Notes: a model not told the origin generated them from the sequence alone. 64,000 nt of DNA from Sipunculus nudus (GCA_026874595.1 CM049314.1:74352300-74416299); one strand, 5' to 3'; positions 35,440 to 46,465 are shown, counted from the first letter of the stretch. Made by a program: numbers and translations.

Positions 35440-36290
35440 ACTGGCTTCAGTGGCATCAGTAAAAAATGTTTCGCAGGTTTATAACTCATATAAGAAGATT
35501 TCAGCTTCACGTAACTCAGCCAAAAAGCACTAAACCAAAACCATTTGAACAAACTTGAATTATCAACAACTGAGTATAATTAATGTGTAAGATTTAAGAA
35601 TTTGGCCCAGTGGTTTTTGAAGAGAAGATCTTTGTAGCCACTGAGCTAAAATGGCATATAACTAAATTCAGTTTCCCATAACTTAGCCCAAAGTCTCTGA
35701 AAAGAGACCATTTGAACAAACTTCAGAAAGCATTACCCTAGGATGATTTCTGTGCAATATTAAACATTTTGGCCATATGGTTTCAGAGAAGAAGTTTTGT
35801 GTAGCCCTCAGTGTGATACAGGCACTGATGACCCCGTACTAAAAAGGCCGATGCAGGTGGCAGATAGGTCCAGCCGTTTCTGAGATTTAAATTTTAATAG
35901 GCTTTTTTGCACAGTTAACAAAGTTCAACCTCCTGTAACTCAGCCAAAATCTCCAAACTAGAACCATTCGAACAAATTGGAGAAAGATTGTTCCAGGGAT
36001 CATTTCTGTGAAATATTGGACAATTTGGCTGGACAGTTTCGGAGAAGAAGATTTTTAAGGCTTTTTATGTCTTTTCCCTATAAAATCTAAGAAAATGCAG
36101 TTAGAAAAAAATAAACAAAAACCGATATAGTTTTTTGGATGACTGATTATTTGCAAAAAAAAATGGTGATGCTAGCTCCTGCCGTTTTTGAGATAGCTAT
36201 GGTTAACATACAGACAACGCACAACGCACGACGCACGACACACGACACACGACGCCGGACCATCGCAGGTTCACTAAAAAGAGCTTCCCT
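35440..36290 (+). repeat. Repeat family R4 (three diverged monomers with ACGCACGAC tail)
   Basis: Three diverged units contain 'aactcagccaaaatctcc', 'accatttgaacaaactt' and 'ggacagtttcggagaagaag'. The stretch ends in a run of ACGCACGAC/ACACGAC and 'caggttcactaaaa', analogous to the GACG tail of R2. Non-coding. Confidence 0.6.
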
Positions 36291-36375
36291 TTAAACGTAT
36301 CCCTACAATAATGTTCACTTTTAATTATATTTTCACATATATTACACATGTAGTGTTACATAGATATTCAACGAA

Positions 36376-37640
36376 TTATACATATGTCGCAGGAGTTAAC
36401 GCATAAGCGGTCATCTTTTTCTTATCGTGTGCTATTGGAACATAATTTGTAGTTGAATTTACGAAATTAGGTGTGCTTGCGTTATGTGCAAAATTATGCG
36501 ATTGAAATCTTTGCACAGGTTTCCTTGTTCTAGTAGAGCGTCGCACTGAATCCTGAGATGCTTCTTTATGCGGTTGGCTTTGTTGTACTTCCTGTCCTAT
36601 CGGATCAGCCTCAGGAATGGGATCTAGGTCAACTGCATCGGTATTATCCGAAATATTGTCCGGGGACTCTTCGACACCTACGTCATGATCACAGTGACTT
36701 TTGGGATCTGTAAGAGCCTGTACTTTTTCCGGATCTGATGCTATGGCAGGCTGTCTCCTCGGTACGACTAGCATCCAGTCGTTTGGGTCATCGTCCGAGT
36801 TGTCTGTTTCATCACCATGGTCTGGTTTTCGCTTGTGCGATAACGTACTGTGGATTTTCGATGGTCTCTTGTCTTCGGGTATATGTACTGGTAGTTCGAA
36901 TTTTAACAGCATATTTCGATGCAACGTTTTTGTTTGGCCAGTCCCATCCTCTCCCTGCACCGTAAACACTGGGACTTCAGGATTTGGTTGCTCCAAGATA
37001 ATATACACATCTCTGGCCCATTTGTCTGCTTATTTCTGACGACCCTTTAACCCAACATTTTGAACAAGGACGCGATCAAAAGGTTTCAGATCTTGTGGGG
37101 TTACTCTCCTGTCATAATAAATTTTATACCTCTCGCCAGTACTGCTTGATACCTGTGATGCTGTATTGTACGCGAATTCAAGTTTTTTCTTTAATTTTGT
37201 TATGTACTCGACAGACTGTTTGGTTTCAGCTTTTGGTTTCCAACATTTCTCGCAGATGGTTTCTCACTTCATCGTACAATGCAGGTGGAATCCGGCGATG
37301 TGGATGTTTACACGGAGTATTGTCGGTCAGGTGTATTTCATGTACCACTGTGTTGATCCGACTTAGTTCTGTTTTGGTCTTTGCAAACACGAAGGCCCAT
37401 TTATTCAGCAATGCATTCATCTGCTGGCGTTCCTCCTCAGTAAAAAATTCTGGATCCCAGCTGAACCAAACTTGTCAACAGCGACCTCTGCTGGCTGGAC
37501 AGGAATGTTACTATTAAGGTTACCGGGTCTGACAATGACTAACACTGCTTGCAGTTCACATAACCGAATGTTTGGCCTGATGATCTGTGCCTTTGCTGAC
37601 ATGTTACAAATCTGAACTGGAATCTTGTATGTTGTTTTCT
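36376..37640 (-). pseudogene. Gypsy-type retrotransposon relic: pre-RT region joined to integrase C-terminus
   Basis: Minus-strand reading from 37640: region after protease (ICNMSAKAQIIRP), then the pre-RT block (NKWAFVFAKTKTELSR, HEIHLTD, RRIPPALYDEVRNHL) to about 37226. The reading then jumps directly to the integrase end (YDRRVTPQDLKPFDRVLVQN; VPVFTVQGEDGTGQTKTLHR) and a 150-residue acidic/basic tail (36376-36900). RT, RNase H and the integrase core are missing, so there is a large internal deletion. At least one stop (near 37030) interrupts it. Not functional. Confidence 0.8.
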
Positions 37641-37718
37641 ATCGTTTGATGTGTACAACACGTGGGCAAACTGTCACTCCCCCGGTAAAGCATCTGATGA
37701 CTCTAGGGTAATTGCAGC

Positions 37719-38220
37719 ATGAACCAATGGTGCCCTGCGGTGGTTGTTTGTACCCATGAAGTACCCATCAGAGTGGAAGGAACAGAATGCACCGGCTTAG
37801 TTGACTCAGGGTTTAAGGTAACTACCGTATCTGAGAGTTTTTGTACAAGCATTTACCACATCTCCATCTCCATTCCCTCGACGGATTGGGCATTGAGGTT
37901 TATTCAGCAGGCGGACACCACCAACCATTTAAAGGGTATGTGGAAACATGTGTCAGCGTTCCCTTTTGGAAGGAAATGTAGAACTGCCAATTCTAGTAGC
38001 TCAGGATACGGAGTACAACCACCATGTTCCCGTTATCCTCGGGACTGATTTGATACAGCTTTTTAAAGAACATACAAATGATAAGCACACAGATGTCATT
38101 CCTCACCAGTGGAACACAGCTTTTAGTGTTTTACCGAGAAAGGACGGTAGAATGGGACAGGTAAAACTGGCTCGCCGTAAACCTGTGAAAATCCCATCCA
38201 GCACATCCGTTACAGTTTAA
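37719..38220 (+). pseudogene. Gypsy protease fragment, inverted relative to the rest of the relic
   Basis: The plus strand encodes VPIRVEGTECTGLVDSG, then KVTTVSESFC, and after a frameshift VELPILVAQDTEYNHHVPVI and LGTDLIQLF. The family retropepsin pattern is 'LIDTGS..T..S' and 'DT.YN..VPVILGTN+I'. The catalytic Asp is present (LVDSG). The segment belongs just before the region at 37640 but runs in the opposite orientation, bounded by a 36-bp inverted repeat (about 37699-37735 and 38227-38263). Confidence 0.75.
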
Positions 38221-38325
38221 GGCAGGATGCGCAGGGCACCATTGGTTCATGCTGCAATTACCCTGGGGGGTGAGTGTCACGGTTCACATATAAGGGTTCC
38301 AACTTCCTTGCCAAAGAAGCTTGCT

Positions 38326-38413
38326 TTTCTGGCGAAGCGGTTAGAATGCTGGAATTCTGTGCATGCCGTGCGGGTTCGATTCCACGATCGGCCCACCAGT
38401 CATTTCTCACCCT

Positions 38414-38464
<51 letters not shown>
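38326..38464 (+). mobile_element. SINE-like tRNA-derived sequence with (TA)n tail
   Basis: 'tggcgaagcggttagaatgc' resembles an A-box region and 'gcgggttcgattcca' is a strong B-box. They are followed by 'cggcccaccagtcattt' and a (TA)n run (38417-38464). The spacing of A and B boxes fits RNA polymerase III promoters. The tail is shared with 31425-31500. Confidence 0.6.
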
Positions 38465-38467
<3 letters not shown>

Positions 38468-38640
38468 TAATAAATGGTAAAGCCATGTTAGTCTATAGTT
38501 GAAGCGAAAGTTAATATAAACAGTGACGCCTTTTAGATAGACTAACTAGTTTATTAACACACGAGCTTTCGAACTACAAAGACTTCTTCGTCAGGTGGTA
38601 ATAAGTGGGAACGTGTAGAGAGATGTTAAATATAACATGT
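38465..38640 (-). other. Retroelement 3' end-like sequence with CTGACGA...GAAA motif
   Basis: On the minus strand CTGACGA (38588-38594) is followed 17 nt later by GAAA (38567-38570) and about 100 nt later by the (TA)n run. The same order and spacing occur at 31145-31172 beside another (TA)n. Similar motifs occur near the ends of Penelope-like elements, but identity here is not established. Confidence 0.35.
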
Positions 38641-38779
38641 AGAGAGATGTTATATATACAGATAGTGTATCCCTCTTTAAGGGATTTTCAGCATATTTTT
38701 ATACTGATTCTGCAGAAACTTAAATAGTATCAACATATTTAAATGAAGTTTGCCATCGTGTAGTAACATTTTAAAGAGA

Positions 38780-39004
38780 ATCCATTTCTGATATTTTAAC
38801 AAATATAATTCTCATATTTTTGCATCTAATATGCATATTTTTGAATTAATTTACATATGAGTTCATCAAATGAACCATTGATTTTGAGCAGTTATGTAAC
38901 CTCTCCTACACAAATTAACATACTTAATTTCTTTCCCCCTTTTGAAGCTTTGCCAACTTAATTAACATGTTTTTGCATCTGATTTGCCAATTCGTGTACT
39001 CCTT

Positions 39005-39043
<39 letters not shown>

Positions 39044-39400
39044 GTTTGTTTAAAAAACACATTGTAAATGAGGCAAGTTTATTACTTTCCTTTAAAAAAT
39101 AACACTAACCCATTATGAACAATTTTTCATAATTTGACCTCTTAATAAGCATAATTTTGCATCTTATTTGCATATTTCTGGACTCATGTATATTAAAATT
39201 TTTGTTAAATTATGACATTGTTAATAGAGCGAGTTTGTTACTTTTCCTTCACAAGCTGACACATCATCCATTTTGACTCATTTTAAACCTTTGATTAGCA
39301 TATTATTGCATATTCATGAACTCATACAATATATATATATATGTTTGTCAAATAAAGCCATTGTTAAAACAGCAAGATAGTTACTTTTTCTTTGCTTTTT
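38780..39400 (+). repeat. AT-rich tandem repeat (about 165-bp monomers) with TTTGCAT motifs and (TA)n
   Basis: Four diverged monomers begin near 38815, 38965, 39145 and 39295, each with 'ttgcatcttatttgcatat'-like text, then 'actcat', then 'tatatata', then a 'gtttgtt...aa' and 'gttacttttcctt' segment. Non-coding. Confidence 0.6.
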
Positions 39401-41009
39401 CTTTTGTCCTTGATCCTCCCCTCCCTTGATTTGCATATATGTTTTAATCTACATATAATTATAATTTATTTAATCAGGCAATCAGTTTAAAAGCAAACGA
39501 AACAAAGCAAAAAATGAAAGACATTTAAACTTAAAATAGTTGAACATAAGTAATTTTTTCCCTCTTCATCAATAAAGGAAAGATAACAAACTATCTGGCA
39601 AATTTTCCACAGGATATATTTGACTGACAAACAAGAGCACCGCAAACGTGCATAATACGTCTGTCGTGTATCTGATGACCTCTGACCTGATTAAATATTT
39701 ATGAATTTTTATGGGAAAGATATAAAGGTGACAATCTCTATTTGTGAATATGTATAATGAGTTTCATGAAAATCTATAGGATTTTTGGTAAGTCACCAAA
39801 ATGCCTCCAAAGTACGGGGACCTCTGGCCTCATGAGATATGTGTGGATTCTGCTGGTATTTGAGCTAAGGCTCTAAAGAGTTTCATCAAAATCCTTCATA
39901 TTCTTCATAAGTTATCACATCAACACCAAAAAGTAGCCAAATTACCCGTTTTTTATCGCTGCGGCTTTTAAAACAAACTAAAAAAAATATCTCCTGCTGC
40001 GGGCTTAAATAGATGGTTTATCTGAAATGAATGTGTACAGCCTCATGCGGCCAGACATGGTACACTTGTGGGCGATAAAAGGAGATAAAGCACGTCACAG
40101 AGGAATACTATTTGTAGTCACAGAATTATTGTTTCAATTGTATGATGTAAATATTCATATACAATGTTAAGGTTATTTGCATACAAACTTTAAATAAACG
40201 TGCAGCCATAAAAACAGGATTTACAGTACTTATGCTGAGTATCGCAAAAATTCATCCAAACCCTGGAAAGTCATCAATCGACTCTAAAATTAAAAGGATA
40301 GACAGACGGTGGGAATACCAAAATCTCTAAGCCTATGACGTGCTTATACAAAAGTGTAAATGTAATTGATAGTTCTAAAACTAGTTTAAAGATAAGGCCA
40401 AATGAGTTAAATGAGATAAATTCCATGGCAATAAAGTTTGCCCATTAAATTCTTGATTGAGTGTACCAGTGGTATGCCTGGCAAGAAATTTAAATGGAAT
40501 CCTCACAACTTTATAGCAATACATGCCTTTGTGGGCACAATTAAATGTTTACTTAAATAATGTAACCCCTTGTGATAGGATACAAAATTCATAATTTAAC
40601 AAGAGTAAAGAAAAATAATGAATTGCATGGAGAAAATAATAACATTTATTAATTTAATGCATCCTGTGTGTGTGAGGAGGGGGGGGGGAGGGAGCCAAGC
40701 TGGGCTTGCCTGATGTAACAATACTTGACATGGTGTCTAAAAACTTAAATCAAAGCTTCTCAATTTTTCCATCAATTTCTTTGAAATTTCAGATTAAAAA
40801 AAAATAAAACCTTATGTATACATGCTGTGAAAATTGCATGGGGAAAACGTGCCATGGCCAAAGTAGGATAAAATTAAAGGTATAACAGTACTGATTTTTT
40901 TGTTTATGCTGATAACGTGAAAGACAGATCTAATTTTTGGAATACATTTATATCTTAATTAAAAAAGTTATATCGTTGAAAAAGTCTCTATCTTCAGTAA
41001 TTATCATGT
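39401..41009. other. AT-rich intron without recognised features
   Basis: No exon, RNA gene or convincing repeat boundary was seen. A short G-run lies at about 40678-40690. Confidence 0.5.
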
Positions 41010-41415
41010 TAAAAAAAGTAAATATATTTCCTGATTTTTTACATAACTTCATAACTTCAAGAATTATGCACTACTGACCTAATTCTGGTATGTACATAGC
41101 AAGTGTATAGAGGAACATGTAAAATAAATATGATCAAAACAGATTGGTGGTTTGATATTAGTCAGTCTTGAAGTGTAACAATGGGTTTTAGTGGAAAACT
41201 GAGGGTTTTTCCATAATATCTCTAAGGCATGTGTCCTAGTGACCGAATTGATGGTTTGATAGGAGATTTTGGGGACATCTTAGTGTATGCTAAATTTTGG
41301 ATTTGTAGGTCCAACGGTTTCAAAATGTGCCCTGGTAATGGACGGATTCCAAGACGGACGATGGACAAAGGACCATGACTTTAGCTTAGAAGAATTATAA
41401 ATAGTCAGCTGAGTT
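41010..41415 (+). repeat. R2-related tail, degenerate
   Basis: It contains 'aggtccaacggtttcaaa', 'tgtgccctggtaatgg', 'gacggacgatggacaaag' and a terminal 'agtcagctgagttaaaaa'. These match the order of the R2 ending seen at 22140-22287. Confidence 0.6.
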
Positions 41416-41713
41416 AAAAACCACAGTGTGTCCAACAGCTTCAGGAGTCATGATAACACAGTCTCATCCGAAGGAAGGCTTTCAAGTTCAGGATATGATT
41501 AGGCATAAAAGACCAAAATCAGAAGAGGCGATGAAGAAAATGGGATTGAGAAATTAAATAAACAACTCAGGATTGTTAATGGCTGCTTAATGAATTTATA
41601 GCAATATTTCTATAGTTTCTCTTAATATTGAGTCAGTTGGTCATATATTGATGTTAATAATATTTGTGGAACACTTAAATATATCATATTCATACCATCT
41701 GAAGAATACTTAC

Positions 41714-41755
41714 GGGTTGGTGGTGGTGTTGGTGGTGGTGTAGTAATCCTCAGAG
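41714..41755 (-). CDS. Exon: 42-nt Pro/Thr linker
   Basis: A 42-nt exon, phase 1 at both ends, with acceptor TTTAACAG and consensus donor GTAAGT. It encodes A-L-R-I-T-T followed by three prolines, Thr, three prolines and Thr. This is a mucin-like hinge between the lectin and REJ parts. Support is the phase match, the good donor and the expected linker composition. There is no domain match. Confidence 0.72.
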
Positions 41756-41979
41756 CTGTTAAAGTACATAAAGGTTAGTTTGCAACATATTGGCTGTGAT
41801 GTTACATCATCCAATGAAATGATACATACAATATGACACTGCTCTTAATATAAAGGTACATTTATGGTAGATATAAAGTCTTAAGAATAATAAGACAACA
41901 ACAACAACAAAAAACTGACTGCTCAGGCATGTGTTTTTAAAAGCAGTGTGGTTGGGCAAATATTTACCTTTTTATAATA

Positions 41980-42125
41980 AAAATGGGGCCCATGGGTAAC
42001 GGTGCTCAGCTGAAGTTTGAAAAATTTAAGCAAATGTTAAATATGTTAATTTCTATTGTAATTGTTTTTCTTATGGATTAGCAAAAGCAAGGTATGAGGA
42101 AATGGCCCTCCTACTTAGTGAAGTT
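41980..42125 (+). repeat. Repeat head related to 16915 and 30720
   Basis: 'ggggcccatgggtaac' is followed by 'ggtgctcagctgaag' and, about 90 bp on, 'ggtatgaggaaatggccc', as at 30720-30840. Confidence 0.55.
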
Positions 42126-42479
42126 CTAAATATATGATTGCAAAACTAATACTGTGACAAGAGAGCCATAGAAAAAAAAAAACAGTTGTTGATATGAAAT
42201 ATTTACAGATGGACAAAAGGTGGAGAACTAGGACTTATACCTTTATTTCAGGAGAATAATGCTATTAAGTTTATATTAAAACCTTTCACTCGCAAATCTA
42301 TTTTTGCATTAATGTAAATTTTTTTAATTTTACAACTTTTATTTTTAAATTTGCAATAAAAATTATCTGAAAGTTAACTCAGAATTGTAACTTAAATCAT
42401 TATTCACCCATAGTTTTGCTCATATCATTTACAACATTTCAAAGTGAATTCGTTTTGAAGGCCGCACTTGAAGAGAATT

Positions 42480-42810
42480 TCAGCTCTTGAGTTCATGCTG
42501 AAGGTGATTGCAAGACCAGATACAATAACCACAAACAATCCTTTCGTTACAGATCCCACGCTAAAAACACTGAGCTGTCTAAACACGTCTGGGCCCTAAA
42601 AGACAAGAATATCAATTACAAGCTTTCCTTGCAAATCTCCGCCAGGGGTGCACCATACTTCTGTGGCACTCGAAAGTGTGATCTCTGTTCGTCTGAAAAG
42701 CTACTTAAAGCAACTGCCCCCCCCCACCCCCCACCCCCACCCCCCGGAACATTGTTGAACTCAAGAGCTGAAAACTTTTCAAGTGCCGCCATCAAAAACA
42801 TGATATAAGA
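42480..42810 (+). pseudogene. Penelope-like element, GIY-YIG endonuclease C-terminal fragment
   Basis: The plus strand reads NHKQSFRYRSHAKNTELSKH, then VWALKDKNINYKLSLQI, then APYFCGTRKCDLCSSEKLL. This is the conserved end of the Penelope retroelement endonuclease ('TELSKYIW.LKD', 'CGTR.CDLC..EKL'). A C-rich run at about 42717-42744 interrupts it, after which the tail resumes (LLNSR, near 42750). It is too short and broken to act. It lies in the intron between the lectin exon and the Pro/Thr exon. Confidence 0.78.
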
Positions 42811-43211
42811 GGATTTTTTTTATCCTCTATTGCCCCGTCAGGAAGGCAACAATAGGTTTTCACCTGTCAAAAAGACTTAATCACGTGCCCCAGGCTTGGT
42901 TTCTGAGACAGTAGCATTTTGTGCCTAATCATAGTTGTTCTCATAGTCATAATGCATTGGAAACATGCTCGCTTTTTGGTTTAATAAGCAGCAATTAGCC
43001 AGTACAATAGTGTAATAAAAAACATTTCTTACAAATAAAGATTTTTTTACATTGCAATTGCTAGTGATCTCATTAAAAAACATCTTAAACCTGTACCAAA
43101 TATTTAAATATTATTGGTTGTAGTTTATTACTATATACAGTATATATTACTATAAAATGAATGTCATGTAATTTGCCAATACCAATAGATTTTTGTTTAA
43201 AGTTCACTAAC

Positions 43212-43391
43212 CATTTTGAATCTTGCATATGTATGGGAGTTTCTTGGTGCATTCTCCATGCATCCACTTGGTGCTGATTTTGAGGTTGAACATGGTACAA
43301 CCAAAAGGCTTCGTTTGATCCCAACTAGATTCATGTGGGAAGAACAAAGTCATTGGGCTTTGATCAACCCAGTTTCCAAATCTGCTCATAC
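43212..43391 (-). CDS. Exon: C-type lectin domain, second half
   Basis: The exon is 180 nt, phase 1 at both ends, acceptor GGTTTGCAG, donor ATG|GTTAGT. It completes the CTLD with GNWVDQSP, then KPFGCTMF, then KWMHGECTKKLPYICK. The two C-terminal cysteines and the 'PYIC' ending are present. The usual calcium/sugar motifs (EPN or QPD in the long loop, WND near the end) are not: the loop reads SSWDQTKPFG and the WND position reads KWMHG. Calcium-dependent sugar binding is therefore unlikely, and protein binding is more plausible (inference). Confidence 0.92.
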
Positions 43392-44949
43392 CTGCAAACC
43401 ATGAACATGTCTGTGATTAACCAAACCTCATTGAATTTTTTTTACTAATTTTAACTGGAAGTGGGACAAACGATGAATTTCAGGTAACAACTTTTTTTTT
43501 AATGAACGATGGCCGATTAAGCTTTGGTGTACTTTACTATAAAAATAAAGTATTTCTAAACAGGATAGGAGGGGCAAAATATATCATTTTGAAAATATTG
43601 GCTATAATGGCGCAAACTTAGACATTTTAAACGCCTCATGATAAATATGTTTTATCAACAAATGTACCTTTAAATGTTAAAATAAAAGTAAGGTCCTTAT
43701 TTCTTCGTGTAAACATACAATATTAACTAAATACCAACATATACAGAATATATCCCGACACATGGTAACACGTACAGCAGACACATCAACATTTCCACCA
43801 AGTTACTGATACAGTCATGCATTCAAAACCAAACTAGGAACGGATACAGGATTTTTAAATAAAGGATTCGGGAGGGGGTGGGAAACCCTTCCCATAATGT
43901 AGAAACATGATGAAAATTAAGGCTATATTGACGCAAGCTGAGGCACGTTTTAATGCGTTTCTACTAGGTTACCTTTTTATACATTAAGTTACCGGCCTCT
44001 ATTTCTCAAAACCTCAAATTGTTCAGATATTGTTAAGTAAATCCATATATAATATAAGGAATTGAACTGTTATAGGGAATGTTTCTGAAATTTACCAATA
44101 TTAAACTATACTGTACTATATGTACTTCCGTTAGCACCAATAACCGTATGTCCGTCTGCTAGGTTACAAAAATTGTCAAAGCAGACGGTCGAATAGCAGA
44201 CACTTTTTCCAAATATCATGTTCCATTGGATTCCTGTTAGACTCATTAACATACCTCCATCTTGGATTACTTTGGCGAAAATCAAACTTTTATTTAGTAG
44301 GCTTTACTAGATAATTCCATCTGCATGGGTCTAACAACGTCTGTAATTTTGTGGACGTTGAATAAAGGTACGATCTTTTGATCTTGTAAAAGTCATTAAG
44401 GAACTTATACATTAAGAATAAAAATGTAGTTTTCTCGTTAATGTTCAGTCATAAATACTTAATCCCAGTAACAAAAAAAAGTTAGTGTTCATTACTGGTT
44501 GCTTTCACAGGGAACTCTGTCATCTATCATGGAAAGGAAAACACAACATTTGGATACAAATATTTTTCAATTTAGGAATACCTGCAATAATTTTTAGTTG
44601 TTTGGACAGTAATTTAGTGGACATTTTAGATGCATTTTTCACATATATTTTGCTGTAAACTGAAATAAAACCACTAAAACACACAGGAAAAACTCTTTTT
44701 TTTCGGCCAAGAAATGTGTGTAATTTATACAAAATATATCTTGATACATTAAAGATCTTATAAGCTAATGCGTTATATGATGATTAAATGGAATTTGGAA
44801 TATGTCTGCTTGACCTGCAAGGTTTAAGAATTCACTGTTAGCCTACCAAACACTCAGCATCTTATTAATTTCAGCATTATGACAAGTGTCAATTTGATTT
44901 ATTTCTCATCTCCGACTAATTTCTTCTTTATTTCTGTGTTTGAACGTAC
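43392..44949. other. Intron inside the lectin domain, no recognised features
   Basis: AT-rich sequence between the two lectin exons. I see no coding similarity, RNA gene or repeat with clear ends. Confidence 0.55.
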
Positions 44950-45132
44950 CTAACCACTGGTTTTGTAAAGATCCAAACTTGTTAATGACATAATCGTATT
45001 CTTCCATAGAGTGTATAGTCAGCAAGACCCCTCCGAGGGCTCTGCAGTTGATCATAGCATCAGTGAATGGTTCCGGGTCCATGTGGTAGCAGTGACCACC
45101 AAACTCTCCTTCATCAGGCCAGCAATCGTCAT
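44950..45132 (-). CDS. Exon: C-type lectin domain, first half
   Basis: The exon is 183 nt, phase 1 at both ends, acceptor TTATTTTAG, donor TTAG|GTACGT. It shows the long-form CTLD start (DDDCW, then GGHCYHM), the alpha-1 helix with the conserved Cys (DAMINCRALGG), the VLLTIHSMEEYDYV segment (family 'L..I.s..E..F+') and the closing W-L-(G) before the intron. This matches the CTLD consensus up to the 'WIG' motif. The rest is in the exon at 43212-43391. Polycystin-1 and several PKD1-like proteins also carry a CTLD. Confidence 0.92.
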
Positions 45133-45619
45133 CTAAAATAAAATGTCAAGGTTAAGGTTATACAACAGTAGTCATAAAATCATGACTGAGAAGAAATATA
45201 TCCAATTTGAACCAATTAGGCCAACTTCCGGTCATGACACTTGTCATGTCATCAACTTCTCGTCAAAGGTCGTTATAAGAATACTCTCACAATAATGTTT
45301 TACAACTGGTAATCTTACCATAGATAATGGTTTAAATGAAACAAATTTAATGATATTAACGTTCAAATAGGACATAATCCTTTGAATTTGTTAATGGTGA
45401 ACCAGACTGCCTGAAAAAAATGAATGGATTGTTACTGGAATGCTTTCCTAACCCTTCACTAAATTTCAACAAAGTCTGTCTGGAACTTTTTGTATAATAA
45501 GGCTGACCGACAAACCAAGGGTAAAGTATTATAATTCTCACCACCTAATATAATATTACAAGTATAATGATACAGAAAATGGAAAAAATTGAAAATGAAA
45601 ATCATGAATGTCACGTTAC

Positions 45620-45760
45620 CTGGCATACATGTGCTGCCATCTGGCAGTAAATGAAAGTTTTCAGGACAGGAACAGAAGTAGCCTGGTCCCGTGTCTGTGT
45701 CATTACAAATGTGAGAGCAGAAATGATTGCCCTCTGCACACTCGTCCTTGTTTAGATGAT
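45620..45760 (-). CDS. Exon: EGF-like domain (probably calcium-binding)
   Basis: The exon is 141 nt, phase 1 at both ends, so it is a classic shuffled module. Acceptor is TTTGTTGCAG, donor CAG|GTAACG. It encodes DHLNKDECAEGNHFC, then SHICNDTD, then GYFCSCPENFHLL, then STC. The six cysteines are spaced as in EGF repeats (C-x6-C-x3-C-x8-C-x-C-x11-C). The D-x-N-x-DEC start resembles the calcium-binding subclass. It lies between the discoidin and lectin modules and probably acts as a spacer in the extracellular stalk. Confidence 0.9.
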
Positions 45761-46294
45761 CTGCAACAAACAAACAAAACTGATTACAAGCACTCAGAGA
45801 AAATTCAAAACAAATTGAATCACGTTTGTCAATGTCTTAAAACGGGGTTTTTAAACTTTCACAGGATCAGATTTTCGTCACTGTTTTAAGACTTAAAATA
45901 AATATTTATAACCAGATGTGTTCACCAGTCATGTAGAGGTAGTATAAATGTGAGTCAATTAATTGGTTCCCCTGCTTGGTTCATTATTCATTAAATAAAT
46001 TGCATGGTGCACTAGGAAGCAAGGTCTCTGTTAGAGTTGCTGTCAGAGCTTTGATAGTGGGTAGATGGGAGGAATACGTTTCATCCAATTTGATCTGTAA
46101 CAAATAATATTTGTGCATTGATTGTGTATATCTTAAAGCCAGATAAAAGATTCAACTAACCTTTCTGTTGAACATTTTTATGAATTCCGGCTTACTCTTC
46201 ATACATTATGAACTGTAGGTAATATTTGTTCGGAAGGTCCTTCAAGCACCTCTGTGATAGATGTATGAGTGTGTTGATCAGGAAGCTGTTGGTA

Positions 46295-46465
46295 ACATGG
46301 TGTAACAGTGCTAGAGATGCTGTATGTAAACATGGTGTAACAGTGCTAGAGATGCTGTATGTAAACATGGTGTAACAGTGCTGGAGATGCTGTATGTAAA
46401 CATGGTGTAACAGTGCTTGAGATGCTGTATGTAAACATTGTGTAACAGTGCTAGAGATGCTAGAT
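46295..46465. repeat. 35-bp minisatellite, five units
   Basis: The unit 'acatggtgtaacagtgctag' plus 'agatgctgtatgtaa' repeats at exact 35-bp intervals (46295, 46330, 46365, 46400, 46435) with one or two substitutions per unit. It lies between the EGF exon and the DIRS-type element. Confidence 0.92.

Noticed and set aside
36701..37517. Plus-strand open frames overlapping the Gypsy relic
   Set aside because: The minus strand carries the recognisable pre-RT and integrase-end motifs. The plus-strand frames are low-complexity shadows.
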